From contig NZ_JAYGHP010000005.1 of the NCBI RefSeq assembly GCF_034932065.1, positions 1 to 64,000 on the forward strand: 64,000 bases of DNA, in the 5' to 3' direction. The position numbers and the translations under genes are program-made. Shown piece by piece: positions 26,551-36,732 of this stretch. The notes below the pieces were generated by a model that worked only from the letters and a program-made list of their open reading frames with translations, did not search any database and was not told the origin of the DNA. Numbering within the stretch: position 1 is the first letter of the stretch; every line of letters begins with the position of its first letter. Source of the DNA: Crocosphaera sp. UHCC 0190. GTDB lineage: Bacteria > Cyanobacteriota > Cyanobacteriia > Cyanobacteriales > Microcystaceae.

Positions 26551-27654
26551 TTATAGGGAAAACTGGTATGAGGAGACTGTGTATTTTTTTAGTTTCTCCT
26601 CATTGACAGCAAAGTCACTCAGAAAATCGGGGGCTTTAGCGATTCCACCCTGTGCGCTATATTTATTGGTAACAATATCATCGGCAAAATAATGATCGCT
26701 TGATGACATATCTGCTGGATAAATATAGCCATCTAATGTAGCAATCGCTAGGTTAAAAAAACGTCCGACAGAGGATTCTAGCATTCCACCACACCAAACC
26801 CCAATATTTTGAGATTTGCAGAGATCGTGTATTTTTTTAGCTTCAGTGAGTCCGCCTACTCTTCCTGGCTTAATATTAATAATTTGACAAGCACCTATTT
26901 TAATGGCTTTGCGAGCATCTTCTACAGAAAGAATACTTTCATCCAGACAAATAGGCGTTTTAATTTGCTTTTGAAGCTCTGCATGATCAACAATATCATC
27001 CCAAGCTAAAGGCTGTTCTATCATCATTAAATTAAAGTTATCTAAAGTCTTTAATAATTCTAGATTTTTTAAAGAATAGGCTGAGTTAGCATCTGCTAGT
27101 AAGGGTAAGTCAGGAAAGTTCTGTCTGACTTTTTCTAGGGGTTGAATATCCCAACCAGGTTCAATTTTTAGTTTAACTCGCGGCACACCATTTTCCACAT
27201 TTAAAGCAACTTCATCAAGTAATTTATATTCATCTTTAATGATACCGATTGCTCCTCCCACTTGAACCTGATTAGAAGTTCCTCCCAAGAGTTGCCAGAG
27301 GGGTTGTTGTAGCTGTTGTGAATAAAGATCCCAAAAGGCTGTTTCTACAGCAGTTTTGGCAAATGAGTAACCTTTGATATGGGAAAATAGCTGACAAATT
27401 TCAGCCGGATTTTCGATGTTTTTACCAATAATTTGAGGAAGAATAAAATCTTTAAGAACCAGAAATGAAGTATCAGCATAATCGGGGACATAAAAGGGAA
27501 AAGGAAGGGTCGAACCTTCTCCATATCCAGACATACCCGCAGCTGATAATTTAGCTAAAATACTTCTTTTTTGGGATATCTCAGCAAAGCTAGTGCGATA
27601 AGTTTTAATCAGAGGTAATTCAAATAAAAAGATTTCAGCACTTTCGATGATCAT
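26551..27654 (-). CDS. Enolase-superfamily enzyme (o-succinylbenzoate synthase / N-acylamino acid racemase group)
   Basis: 367 residues. The active-site residues of the superfamily are all present: Lys161 and Lys163 (KLK), metal ligands Asp188 (ADANSAY), Glu213 (MIEQPL) and Asp238 (CLDES), and Lys262 (INIKPGRVGG). The type is that of the low-GC MenC/NAAAR branch. It could make o-succinylbenzoate for phylloquinone or racemise N-acyl amino acids; it lies away from men genes. It is the last of three probable co-transcribed genes (26551-30573), 17 bases from the GGCT gene. Confidence 0.75.
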   Translation of the reverse strand: MIIESAEIFLFELPLIKTYRTSFAEISQKRSILAKLSAAGMSGYGEGSTLPFPFYVPDYADTSFLVLKDFILPQIIGKNIENPAEICQLFSHIKGYSFAKTAVETAFWDLYSQQLQQPLWQLLGGTSNQVQVGGAIGIIKDEYKLLDEVALNVENGVPRVKLKIEPGWDIQPLEKVRQNFPDLPLLADANSAYSLKNLELLKTLDNFNLMMIEQPLAWDDIVDHAELQKQIKTPICLDESILSVEDARKAIKIGACQIINIKPGRVGGLTEAKKIHDLCKSQNIGVWCGGMLESSVGRFFNLAIATLDGYIYPADMSSSDHYFADDIVTNKYSAQGGIAKAPDFLSDFAVNEEKLKKYTVSSYQFSL

Positions 27655-27740
27655 AAATTTATTCCGGTTGATTTTTGTGGCTTTCTAATTTTAATACTAA
27701 ATTAATAATTTTGGCCAAAGATGAGAATAGACCATTGTTT

Positions 27741-28958
27741 TTAGTGACCAATTAATTGAGCAACCCGTAAAGCTGAAGTAACAGCCCCTTCATGTAAACC
27801 ATCAGCTAAATAGGCCCCTGCATAATAAGTATTATTTTCCCCATTGGTTTTAATAATTGCATCAACAAATTCAAAAGCGTTGACGGTATATAGGGGGGTA
27901 TGATGTTCTTGAATATGCACTATTTTATCTTTGGCAATTAAAGTCTCTAAGTCAAAAGCCAAACTATATTTATCAGAGGATGAGATGGCACAAATTTGAT
28001 TCAAATAGGCATTATACCCCCATCCTTTATCGGTTTGAAAAAAGTCAAATTCCGAGAATTTTGCAATGCCGTATCTTTGATAGATTGAATGATCATGATG
28101 AATAATTGTAGTCGCTTGATTTTTTTTCCAGAGAGAAAATCGTTTAATTTCCGCTTCTGTCGGGTCAGATAATAAGGTCAGAATTTGATCGGGAGGGGTG
28201 GCAAAAACCAGATGATTAAATTGTTTTTCTACTCCTGGGGATAGGTGAAGGGTTACGGTATTATCTTGTCGAGAAATACCCACAATTTCTGCATTCAGAA
28301 AAATCTTTCCCCGCAAATTTTCTTGAATTTTTTTTATATAAGAATATACGCCGCCCTTTATCCTCAACCAATCCACAAATACATAATCCCTTACAATAGG
28401 AATTCCTAAAGCAGCCGGAAATTGATCGATCAGATCAAATGACATAGAATAGCTATACATTAACAATAATTTTAGCCAACAATTCCGAATACATTGACCT
28501 TGCAAATAGTCGGACATGGGATGATGATGAAAGGCTGATTCTTGACCAAATTTAATTTTTGCCAAGAGTCCTGCGGAACGAGCATATAATGTATCTAAAC
28601 GAATATATTCAAGGAATCTTTGCCATCCTTGATAATTCTTTTTAATCATTCCCCCAGATAAAAAGTGACTACCATCTTGTAGAAATAAACCAGAACCCGT
28701 GTTAACAGGTTCTAATTCAATGCCTAATTCCTGCATTAAATTGATAAAATTATGAAAGACAACAGGAAATTCTAATACCCCGCATTCCAAAATTAAATTA
28801 GAGTCTGAGTGATTTGGTTTAACATTTTGATTTAATGTCCGAATATGACCCCCTAAGATAGATTGCTTTTCAAAAACTGTCACTTGATGCCCTTGTTTTT
28901 CGAGTAAATAAGCAGTAATCATGCCACTTGCACCACCACCAATAATTGCTATTTGCAT
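27741..28958 (-). CDS. FAD-dependent amine-oxidase-like protein (COG2907-type)
   Basis: 405 residues. MQIAIIGGGASGMITAYLL is the FAD Rossmann fold (ATG at 28958; an ATG at 28973 with GGAG close by is possible). It lacks clear membrane segments. The layout resembles predicted FAD/NAD-binding proteins often paired with cyclopropane-fatty-acid-like enzymes and flavin monoamine oxidases; NNTYYAGAYLADGLHEGAVTSAL near the end contacts FAD. The substrate is unknown. Middle of the three-gene set with the enolase-like enzyme and the phytoene-desaturase-like enzyme. Confidence 0.7.
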   Translation of the reverse strand: MQIAIIGGGASGMITAYLLEKQGHQVTVFEKQSILGGHIRTLNQNVKPNHSDSNLILECGVLEFPVVFHNFINLMQELGIELEPVNTGSGLFLQDGSHFLSGGMIKKNYQGWQRFLEYIRLDTLYARSAGLLAKIKFGQESAFHHHPMSDYLQGQCIRNCWLKLLLMYSYSMSFDLIDQFPAALGIPIVRDYVFVDWLRIKGGVYSYIKKIQENLRGKIFLNAEIVGISRQDNTVTLHLSPGVEKQFNHLVFATPPDQILTLLSDPTEAEIKRFSLWKKNQATTIIHHDHSIYQRYGIAKFSEFDFFQTDKGWGYNAYLNQICAISSSDKYSLAFDLETLIAKDKIVHIQEHHTPLYTVNAFEFVDAIIKTNGENNTYYAGAYLADGLHEGAVTSALRVAQLIGH

Positions 28959-29013
28959 TGTTTCAAACCTCATTTACTCCTTTTTAAAAATTAGTTATCA
29001 TGACATTTTTTAT

Positions 29014-30573
29014 CTAAGATAAAATCAAATCACCGGATAATTTTTGGTACAAAACTGCTCCCGTCCAAAAGGTTGCCGCAAATCCTGGATATCCTGACGA
29101 AGCATTACAAAAATAGAAATTATTTAAGGAACTTTCATAGTTTAAACGTCCTAATCCCATTTGTTTTGGTGTTAAATTGGACCCATAGGAATTACCTTGA
29201 GGACACCAACAAAAACGCTCATTAGTTGTGGGACTTCCCGTCATTTTTAAGACAATATGTTGTCTTAAATTAGGAATGTAGTGTTTTTCAACTAGATCAA
29301 GCATGATGTTTAAAATTTCTTCTTTTTTTTGTTTATAGGCTTTTTTATCCTGTTCTTTTAACTGTTTAAAATAATCATAATTGGCGACAGTTAAAAATTG
29401 AATTACTTGGCAATCTTCTGGACAATCTCTAATTTCTTTAGTCAATAAAGTCGGGGTGGTAATCGCAAAACTTAATTGAGAAAAGTCCTGTTCCTCATAC
29501 ATTTGTTTAAAGGCTTTATTCAAATCTTGCTGCTCACTATGAAAAGTGTTCCATTTGCCAAATCCATAGTCTCTGAGGTCGAGATTTTTAACCACACAAT
29601 AAGCCACATAATTAGAGGGAGAATATTCATAATTTAGCTTGTTTTGTACTGCCCTCGAAAATTTTTCAATACCGATCATTTGGGCGGCTTTTTGGGGATC
29701 AAGATTACTAATAATTGTTTGTCCTGTAAATTCATGGGATTGATGGGTTAAACGATCAATGGTTTTAACCCCTGTGACAGTTTTATTATTAACAATAAAT
29801 TCAGTCACTTCTTGATTAAACAATACCTCACCCTGATTGTTTTCAATGATATTAACCAAGGAATTGATAACAAATTCAAAGTGCTTTGTTGGGTAATAAG
29901 CCCCTCTTTGATAGCCTGTAAATAAGATAACCCAGGCATAAAATGATAATTGTTCTGGGGGTAATAAAAAATCTGGCCATTGTAAGGCTAATAAAGTTTG
30001 GGCTGCTTGGGGTAACTGAAATTGATTAAAAACATCCTGAAGGGTTTTATTAACATATTTAATGGCACACCAAACTTCTGAAAAATGCTTAAATAATTTA
30101 AGCGGACTTAGGGGAGGTGAGAGATATTTTAAGCCTTGGCTAACAGTTTGAATTTCTGAAATGAATTGACTAATTTGCTTGGTATTTGCGGGAAATAAGG
30201 CAGATAAACGACCAATTAATTCTTGAGAATCTGAGGGAATATCTAAGGAAAAACCAGGCATTCTCATGTGATCGAATCCGTTGGGATTATAACGTTCAAA
30301 GGTGACTTCTTTAGCCAGATTTAACCGTTTAAGGACACGATTAACTGGTTCGCCTTCTCCACAATCCCAAACATAATGAAGTTGGGCATTAAAGGTATAT
30401 TTATTACCGATAGTGAAGCTGTGACCAAAGCCCCCTGGATGTTCATGGGCTTCTAATATTTTGACCCGTTTTCCTGCGTTGGCCATTAATGCTCCAAATA
30501 CCAAAGCAGACAAGCCACTACCGACGATTAAATAATCTATTTTCATGTTATTCGTCTGAAGGTTGAGTGACAT
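29014..30573 (-). CDS. Phytoene desaturase/carotenoid isomerase-like FAD oxidoreductase
   Basis: 519 residues from the ATG at 30573, chosen because AGGAGG lies nine bases upstream; the Rossmann motif starts some ten residues later (IDYLIVGSGLSALVFGALMANAGKRVKILEAHEHPGGFGHSF). The C-terminal FCNASSGYPGFAATFWTGA is the second FAD contact. It resembles CrtI/CrtISO/retinol-saturase-type enzymes that act on polyenes or long acyl chains. No other carotenoid gene is in the window. It is the first gene of the three-gene set and lies 83 bases after hoxW on the same strand. Confidence 0.75.
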   Translation of the reverse strand: MSLNLQTNNMKIDYLIVGSGLSALVFGALMANAGKRVKILEAHEHPGGFGHSFTIGNKYTFNAQLHYVWDCGEGEPVNRVLKRLNLAKEVTFERYNPNGFDHMRMPGFSLDIPSDSQELIGRLSALFPANTKQISQFISEIQTVSQGLKYLSPPLSPLKLFKHFSEVWCAIKYVNKTLQDVFNQFQLPQAAQTLLALQWPDFLLPPEQLSFYAWVILFTGYQRGAYYPTKHFEFVINSLVNIIENNQGEVLFNQEVTEFIVNNKTVTGVKTIDRLTHQSHEFTGQTIISNLDPQKAAQMIGIEKFSRAVQNKLNYEYSPSNYVAYCVVKNLDLRDYGFGKWNTFHSEQQDLNKAFKQMYEEQDFSQLSFAITTPTLLTKEIRDCPEDCQVIQFLTVANYDYFKQLKEQDKKAYKQKKEEILNIMLDLVEKHYIPNLRQHIVLKMTGSPTTNERFCWCPQGNSYGSNLTPKQMGLGRLNYESSLNNFYFCNASSGYPGFAATFWTGAVLYQKLSGDLILS

Positions 30574-30655
30574 AAACACCTTCCTCCTATACCCATGTTA
30601 TCTCATATTTTTTCAGGGGTATTCTTTTGCTAAAAAAGTTTGAATTAGTTAATAT

Positions 30656-31147
30656 TCATGATGGGGATGGAATCGTCAAACAGAGGATTTTTTTAATTTC
30701 TTCTAGAGCTAAATTAATCGCATTTTTCGTCATAGAGGAGAAATCTTCGCCAAAATTGAAATTATTGGCAGGAATTAAAATCCAATAAACCAGGGGTTCT
30801 TTTTGATAAAGGGCTTTAGTCAGTGCCAAAAGATTCCAAGGATTACTATGATGAGGATTGAAGTTAGTATGATTGTTATTTAATTTGAGTTGTTTAATTT
30901 GTGGTTTTTCCTCTTCTTGATTGGTGGTTTCTTGGACATCAATAAAAATCACTAAATCTGCTTGAGAAATGTTTTCAGCAAGTTCGGGACTAAGTTGATG
31001 TAAAGGCAGAGAAATGACATTTTTAAAGTTCCAGTTAGCAACGATTTCAGCAATTTTCTGACCGGCACCATCATCACTTCTTAAAGTATTTCCATAGCCA
31101 ATCACTAAGATGTTTTTTGAGGTTTCCAGGTTCGATGCTTTACTCAT
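30656..31147 (-). CDS. hoxW: Hydrogenase maturation endopeptidase HoxW
   Basis: 163 residues. NILVIGYGNTLRSDDGAGQKIAE and VIFIDVQ carry the Glu/Asp nickel-binding residues of the HyaD/HybD fold. It cuts off the C-terminal peptide of HoxH after nickel insertion. It is the last gene of the hox operon, 31 bases after hoxH; in several cyanobacteria hoxW lies elsewhere. Confidence 0.93.
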   Translation of the reverse strand: MSKASNLETSKNILVIGYGNTLRSDDGAGQKIAEIVANWNFKNVISLPLHQLSPELAENISQADLVIFIDVQETTNQEEEKPQIKQLKLNNNHTNFNPHHSNPWNLLALTKALYQKEPLVYWILIPANNFNFGEDFSSMTKNAINLALEEIKKILCLTIPSPS

Positions 31148-31178
31148 TTATGACTCTATTTTTGGGTCTTAAATATAA

Positions 31179-32603
31179 TTAATCTCGGAAAACTTCATCG
31201 AGTAATTCGCCATTTGAAGCAAATAATTGAATTTGTAAGGGCATTTGTCCTGCGGCATGAGTTGAACAACTTAAACAGGGATCATAACAGCGAATTCCTG
31301 CTTCTACACGGTTTAACATTCCTTCTGTCATCGTATTTCCCTTAACATAATATTTAGCAATTTGAGCAACAGTTTGATTCATCGCTAAGTTGTTATTTCC
31401 CGTAGCAATAATGAGGTTTACTTTTTTAATTAAGCCGTTTTCATCAACTTGGTAATGATGAAAAAGGGTTCCTCTTGGGGCTTCACTAACTCCAACGGCT
31501 TCTAAATTATTAATTCCTGCTTTAGCACGGGTATGATTTGATAAAATGTCAGGGTCATTAATTAATCTTTCAATGCGTTCTAAGGACGCTAAAATTTCCA
31601 CTAATCGAGCATAATGATAGAAGAAGGATGATGTGGCTACCCCTCCAGCGCGATCGCGGTATTCTTGTAATTCTTGATCAGCTTTAGCTGTACCAAAATG
31701 AGAACAAATATTGAGTCTTGCTAAGGGGCCAACGCGATAAATTCCTTGAGGATATCCTAATGGTTTGTAGTAGGGAAATTTAAGATAAGACCACTTTTCA
31801 ACTGACTCCCCAATAAAGTCTTTATAGTCTTCTTCTTTTAAGTTATCGGCAACAATATTTCCTTGGCTATCGGTAAAGCGAATATGTCCCCCATAATGTT
31901 CCCAAAGTCCGTCTTCTCCAACTAATCCCATAAACAGAGAATCAAACTGACCAAATGTTTTAACTTCTGTTTCAAATCTATCAAGAATTCCTTTAAATAA
32001 ACTGAGTGCATTATTAGCTGTTTCGTAGGCTTCCGGTAAGTTATCGCTGATCCATTGTTTGCCTTCTTCTGATAAAGGAGATCTGACTCCTCCAGGTACA
32101 GACCAAGCTGCATGGATTTTTTTTGCTCCTAAAAGTTCAATAATTGTTTGTCCAAACTGTCTTAAACGAATGCCACTTCTAGCTAATTCTGGATCAGATG
32201 CTATCAAACCAAAAATATTTCTTTGGGCAGGATCACTGTCCCATCCTAATAAGAAATCAGGGCTACTAAGATGAAAAAAACTGAGGGCATGGGATTGAGT
32301 AATTTGGGCTAAATTCATCAATCTTCTTAATTTTTCGGCCGCGTTTGGAATTTTAACGGCCAAAATTTTGTCTCCTGTTTTTGCTGATGCGAGTAAATGA
32401 CTAACCGGACAAATTCCACAGATTCTGGCAGTAATTCCGGCCATTTCCCACATAGGACGACCTTCACAAAATTTCTCAAATCCTCGATATTCTACTACAT
32501 GAAATCTAGCGTCTTCTACTTGACCAGCATCATCTAAAAAGATGGAAATTTTAGCATGGCCTTCGATACGGGTGACGGGATCAATTACGATAGTTTTAGA
32601 CAT
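31179..32603 (-). CDS. hoxH: NAD(P)-linked bidirectional [NiFe] hydrogenase, large subunit HoxH
   Basis: 474 residues. The nickel-iron site ligands are the two CxxC motifs: CGIC (Cys62, Cys65) and CLSC (Cys443, Cys446). The C-terminal extension after His449 (about 25 residues to LLDEVFRD) is the piece HoxW removes. N-terminus [14 protein letters not shown] is typical. It catalyses reversible H2 production/oxidation at the end of the electron path from HoxF/U/Y. Confidence 0.98.
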   Translation of the reverse strand: MSKTIVIDPVTRIEGHAKISIFLDDAGQVEDARFHVVEYRGFEKFCEGRPMWEMAGITARICGICPVSHLLASAKTGDKILAVKIPNAAEKLRRLMNLAQITQSHALSFFHLSSPDFLLGWDSDPAQRNIFGLIASDPELARSGIRLRQFGQTIIELLGAKKIHAAWSVPGGVRSPLSEEGKQWISDNLPEAYETANNALSLFKGILDRFETEVKTFGQFDSLFMGLVGEDGLWEHYGGHIRFTDSQGNIVADNLKEEDYKDFIGESVEKWSYLKFPYYKPLGYPQGIYRVGPLARLNICSHFGTAKADQELQEYRDRAGGVATSSFFYHYARLVEILASLERIERLINDPDILSNHTRAKAGINNLEAVGVSEAPRGTLFHHYQVDENGLIKKVNLIIATGNNNLAMNQTVAQIAKYYVKGNTMTEGMLNRVEAGIRCYDPCLSCSTHAAGQMPLQIQLFASNGELLDEVFRD

Positions 32604-32688
32604 AATTACCTCTATTTATAGGATAAATGTAAAAATAACCTAGGAGCTTAACACTGTTAAGTCTGTAAGGCCATTAATCATCAAAAAA

Positions 32689-33234
32689 TCAACCAAATTT
32701 AATCATTTTTCTCCCTTCCATAACGGGACTTTCTCCCTTTAATAACGGTTCAATTACTGAGCGAATTCTTGCTGCATTGGGGGGACATCCTGGTAAGAAT
32801 AAATCAACATTGACCACTTCATGAACCGGACTCACTCTATCTAATAATTCTGGGACAATACCAGGTTCTTGTGGTAATTGAGGGGTGATATCTCCTAGCT
32901 CTAAATAAGAGCGTTTTAACACAGTTTCTGCGGGGCCTAACATATTTCTCATCCCAGGAACATTAGCCGTTACAGCACAATCTCCAAAGGAGATAATAAA
33001 CTTGGTTTTCTGTCGAATTTCTTTAATTAATGCTAAGTTTTCTTCATTAGCGATCGCCCCTTCTACTAAACAAATATCAACTCCGTCTGGATAGTCTTTA
33101 ATATCAGCAATGGGACTATATACGATGTCTACTTTTTGGGCTAATTCTAATAACCATTCGTCCAGATCCAAAAAGGACATATGACAACCAGAACATCCCG
33201 CTAACCAAACTGTTGCTAATTTAATCTTTTTCAT
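32689..33234 (-). CDS. hoxY: Bidirectional hydrogenase small subunit HoxY
   Basis: 181 residues. Cys14 and Cys17 (AGCSGC) with later CAVTAN and PGCPPNAARI provide the ligands of the proximal 4Fe-4S cluster. HoxY pairs with HoxH to form the hydrogenase core. The 85 bases before hoxH have no terminator-like structure, so one transcript is likely. Confidence 0.97.
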   Translation of the reverse strand: MKKIKLATVWLAGCSGCHMSFLDLDEWLLELAQKVDIVYSPIADIKDYPDGVDICLVEGAIANEENLALIKEIRQKTKFIISFGDCAVTANVPGMRNMLGPAETVLKRSYLELGDITPQLPQEPGIVPELLDRVSPVHEVVNVDLFLPGCPPNAARIRSVIEPLLKGESPVMEGRKMIKFG

Positions 33235-33312
33235 GGTTTTTAATGGTTAATTGTAACTTGTTTACGAGTTTAATATTATTAAGCCCTACATAATATTAAG
33301 TCCCTACAGTCA

Positions 33313-34029
33313 TTATCTTGTCCATTCTTTTTTAGTTCTAGCTCTGTGTAAAAACTCCAGGGTACTGCGATCGCAGGTCATTTCAGAAGCGGTACTCCCT
33401 TGACGAAAAATTGCCCCAGTGGGACAAGCATCAACACATTTACCACAGGAAGTACAAGCATCAACCTCTCCCCAAGGTTGATTAATACCTGAAACAATAA
33501 AAGATTGACCTCCACGATTCGCTACATCCCAGACATGGGCCCCTTCTATTTCATCACAAACCCTAACACATCTCGTACACAAAATACAACGGTTATGATC
33601 CATTCCAAATAATCGGTGAGATAGGTCAACTTCTCGTTTCGGAAACTTATAAGGAAAACGGGAATGATCCATTCCTACCTTAATAGCTACATTTTGCAGT
33701 TGACAATTTCCATTGACCACACAAACCGCACAGACATGGTTTCCTTCTGCAAACAAAAGTTCAACCGCCATACGTCGATATTCTTTTAATTTTTCTGTTT
33801 CTGTCTGGATAACCATCCCTTCTTGAACTTGGGTAACACAAGCAGGTTGTAGTTTAGAACTGCCTTCAATTTCAACTAAGCATAAACGACAAGCTCCAAC
33901 ATCAGAAACCCCCTCTAAATGACACAGGGTAGGAATTTTAATTTCTGCTTCTTTTGCTGCATCTAAAATTGTCTGTTCTGCTGATGCAGTAATTAGTTGA
34001 TCATTAATGGTTAATGTTTTAACTGTCAT
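33313..34029 (-). CDS. hoxU: Bidirectional hydrogenase diaphorase subunit HoxU
   Basis: 238 residues. N-terminal 2Fe-2S ligands occur in CHLEGVSDVGACRLC; a histidine-containing cluster region contains CAVCVVNGNC; two 4Fe-4S motifs appear in CILCTRCVRVCDE and CTSCGKCVDACP. It passes electrons between HoxF and HoxY. It is 10 bases after hoxF. Confidence 0.97.
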   Translation of the reverse strand: MTVKTLTINDQLITASAEQTILDAAKEAEIKIPTLCHLEGVSDVGACRLCLVEIEGSSKLQPACVTQVQEGMVIQTETEKLKEYRRMAVELLFAEGNHVCAVCVVNGNCQLQNVAIKVGMDHSRFPYKFPKREVDLSHRLFGMDHNRCILCTRCVRVCDEIEGAHVWDVANRGGQSFIVSGINQPWGEVDACTSCGKCVDACPTGAIFRQGSTASEMTCDRSTLEFLHRARTKKEWTR

Positions 34030-34039
34030 TAGTTTAACC

Positions 34040-35647
34040 CTAAGTAGATTGAAGTAAGGTAATATATTCTTCTCGAAAATACTGCAATGTGCTTAACACT
34101 GGGTTAGGCGCAGTCATTCCTAAACCACATAAACTGGTATCTTTTACCATCTGACACAAGGCTTCTAATTTATCTAAATCTTGTTGATTTGCTTTCCTTT
34201 CAATTAACTTAGTTAATAGGTCATATAATTGTACCGTTCCTGCCCGACAAGGTACACATTTTCCACAACTTTCTTCTTGACAAAAATCCATATAAAATCT
34301 GGCAATTTCAACCATACTGGTATCTTGATCCATAACGATCATTCCCCCCGATCCCATGATAGTTCCTAATTTTTGTAAGGAGTCATATTCGACGGGAGTA
34401 TCTAATAAATGGGCGGGAATACAGCCCCCTGAAGGTCCGCCGGTTTGTACCGCTTTTACTGTTCCTTGATTGGGAACTCCGCCGCCAATTTCTTCGACAA
34501 TTTTTCGGATAGAAGTTCCCATGGGAACCTCTATTAATCCGTTATTTTCTACATTTCCTGTCAGGGCAAAAACCTTAGTTCCCTTACTATTTTCTGTGCC
34601 AATACTAGCGTACCAGTCCCCTCCTTCTCGAATGATGGGGACGATGTTAGCGTAGGTTTCCACATTGTTGATCAGGGTAGGATCGCCCCATAACCCTGAT
34701 TCTGCGGGGTAGGGAGGGCGAGGGCGAGGGGTTCCCCGTTTTCCTTCTACGGAGGCGATCAAAGCGGTTTCTTCCCCGCAAACAAACGCCCCTGCGCCTA
34801 CTCTGATGTCAATTTTGAAGTCAAAGGGAGACTCGAAGATTTGTGACCCCATTAAGCCGTATCTTTTGGCTTGTTGGATGGCTTTTTCCAGACGTTTTAT
34901 TGCCAGGGGATATTCGGCGCGAATGTAGATATAACTATGATTTGCCCCCACTGCATAGGCGGCGATCGCCATGCCTTCTAAAACACGGTGGGGATCGCTT
35001 TCTAAGACGGCCCGATCCATAAATGCCCCTGGATCACCTTCATCAGCGTTACAGATGACGTATTTTTGTTGTCCTGGCATTTTAGCGACGGTAGCCCATT
35101 TTACTCCTGTGGGATAACCGCCTCCTCCTCTTCCTCTTAACCCGCTTTTTGTTACTTCTTGGGTAACATCATTGGGGGTCATTTCTAAGAGTACATGACG
35201 TAATTGTTGATAGCCTCCTTTACTAATATAATCATCAATGCTTTCTGGATCAATTTTCCCACTATTTTCGAGAACGATAGGTTGTTGATAGGCAAAAAAA
35301 GGATGAGTTAAATCAGTTTTTTGGGGTAAGTTTTCACGGTTTTGTTGACCATTTAAACTATCAATAATAGCAACGACTTGTTCTGGTTTAACTTGTTGAT
35401 AAAGGGTATCATCAGGGTCAATTTCAATCAACGGCCCTTGACTACATAAACGGAGACATCCCACTGAAGTAACTTCAATTTCTTCGGTAAGATTTTGATG
35501 CTTAACTTCTGTATTTAAGTTATCAATAACTGCTTTTGCTCCCGAAGATAAACACCCTGCTGCTGTACAACACCGTACCCTTTTTCGCTTCTTTTGATGT
35601 TTTGCTTGGGTGGTTTCTTTAATTTCTAATAGTTCTTCTAAATCCAT
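34040..35647 (-). CDS. hoxF: Bidirectional hydrogenase diaphorase subunit HoxF
   Basis: 535 residues. An N-terminal thioredoxin-like 2Fe-2S domain (CCTAAGC..., [10 protein letters not shown]) precedes the NAD/FMN domain ([31 protein letters not shown]) and a C-terminal 4Fe-4S site ([13 protein letters not shown], with a fourth Cys in SLCGLG). HoxF is the NAD(P)H or ferredoxin/flavodoxin entry point. It starts 6 bases after hoxE ends. Confidence 0.98.
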   Translation of the reverse strand: MDLEELLEIKETTQAKHQKKRKRVRCCTAAGCLSSGAKAVIDNLNTEVKHQNLTEEIEVTSVGCLRLCSQGPLIEIDPDDTLYQQVKPEQVVAIIDSLNGQQNRENLPQKTDLTHPFFAYQQPIVLENSGKIDPESIDDYISKGGYQQLRHVLLEMTPNDVTQEVTKSGLRGRGGGGYPTGVKWATVAKMPGQQKYVICNADEGDPGAFMDRAVLESDPHRVLEGMAIAAYAVGANHSYIYIRAEYPLAIKRLEKAIQQAKRYGLMGSQIFESPFDFKIDIRVGAGAFVCGEETALIASVEGKRGTPRPRPPYPAESGLWGDPTLINNVETYANIVPIIREGGDWYASIGTENSKGTKVFALTGNVENNGLIEVPMGTSIRKIVEEIGGGVPNQGTVKAVQTGGPSGGCIPAHLLDTPVEYDSLQKLGTIMGSGGMIVMDQDTSMVEIARFYMDFCQEESCGKCVPCRAGTVQLYDLLTKLIERKANQQDLDKLEALCQMVKDTSLCGLGMTAPNPVLSTLQYFREEYITLLQST

Positions 35648-35653
35648 AGTTGT

Positions 35654-36178
35654 TTACTCTTCTTCTTGCCAAATTTTAATTGTTTTGAGTGCATTTTCAG
35701 GTGTTTGTTTTCCGGTAACTTCTCCATCAAACACCACGGCAGGGGCAATACCACAAGCTCCTAAACATCGAGCAGATAATAAAGAAATTTGATTGTCTGA
35801 TGTCGTTTCACCGGATTGTATGCCTAATTCTTGTTGTAATGTGGCTAAAATTCTATCGCTCCCTTTGACATAACAAGCAGTTCCTAAACAGACAATACAG
35901 GTATGTTCGCCACTGGGTTTAAGAGAGAATAAATGATAAAAGGTAGCTACCCCATAAACACGACTTAAAGGAAGCTTTAAGGCGTGAGCAACATATTCTA
36001 AAATATCAGGTTCAAGATAACCAAATGCTTCTTGTGTTTTGTGTAAAATTTCGATAAGAGCATCTTGACGATAATGGTTACGCTTCATAGTAATATCAAT
36101 GACTTTGAAGCGTTTATCTGGTCGTTTATCAATTTTTTGATGATTTTGAGGCTTTTTATTTAAGGTTCTTGTTTCCAT
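35654..36178 (-). CDS. hoxE: Bidirectional hydrogenase diaphorase subunit HoxE
   Basis: 174 residues, NuoE-like. 2Fe-2S ligands are in [10 protein letters not shown] and [11 protein letters not shown]. It is the first gene of the operon hoxE-F-U-Y-H-W, compact and without inserted genes. Upstream is the long hox/HO divergent region. Confidence 0.97.
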   Translation of the reverse strand: METRTLNKKPQNHQKIDKRPDKRFKVIDITMKRNHYRQDALIEILHKTQEAFGYLEPDILEYVAHALKLPLSRVYGVATFYHLFSLKPSGEHTCIVCLGTACYVKGSDRILATLQQELGIQSGETTSDNQISLLSARCLGACGIAPAVVFDGEVTGKQTPENALKTIKIWQEEE

Positions 36179-36732
36179 GTTTTTGTCTTTTACCTTACTC
36201 CTATTATCCCATTTGTTGATACAGCTTCAAAAGACTGAAAGGTTATGACAAGATTAAGCTTGTCCTTGTAAGATTTCTCTGTTGTTATCTTAAGAAAAAA
36301 TATCGCAGTTAATCCCTGATGTTAACTTTTTGTGATAAACAACAAAACTATTTCTAAACTAAGAATAATTCTTGAAATTTGTTTACTTAAATCACTAGAA
36401 ATTAATTCATCCGATATTCAGAAAATCATTACTCAAAGATAGGTTGAAAGTTAACAACTACTCATAATAGTTACTAAAAAAGATGGATTAACAATTTCTA
36501 ATTAAGTCTAAATACTCATTAAGCTCTCACCCCTCCCAGGTTATCCGGCGGTTTTGTTAAGTTTTACAACGTTTAGCATTTAGGTAACGATATAACTGTA
36601 TAGTAATAAATTGAAATAGAAATTAAAGCAGTGGTTTGATGGCTGAGGACAGAGAGACAAATCTGAACTTTTGACTTCTAACTGGTTGGTGAGCTTTTCG
36701 AACCACTGACTTCTACTAATGAGGTATTGATC
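36179..36732. promoter_or_regulatory. Divergent control region between hoxEFUYHW and the heme oxygenase-hemN pair, about 550 bases
   Basis: AT-rich with no open gene. It must hold both promoters. I find no GTAC core of the cyanobacterial LexA box and no GTAN8TAC NtcA site. Features seen: an 8-bp inverted repeat CAGTGGTT/AACCACTG around 36631-36708 within the heme oxygenase leader and a TATA-rich stretch near 36591-36606 that could include a -10 element. A ribosome binding site GAGGT precedes the heme oxygenase ATG by eight bases. Confidence 0.5.

Noticed and set aside
36179-36732. LexA box in the hox promoter
   Set aside because: No GTAC sequence occurs in the region.
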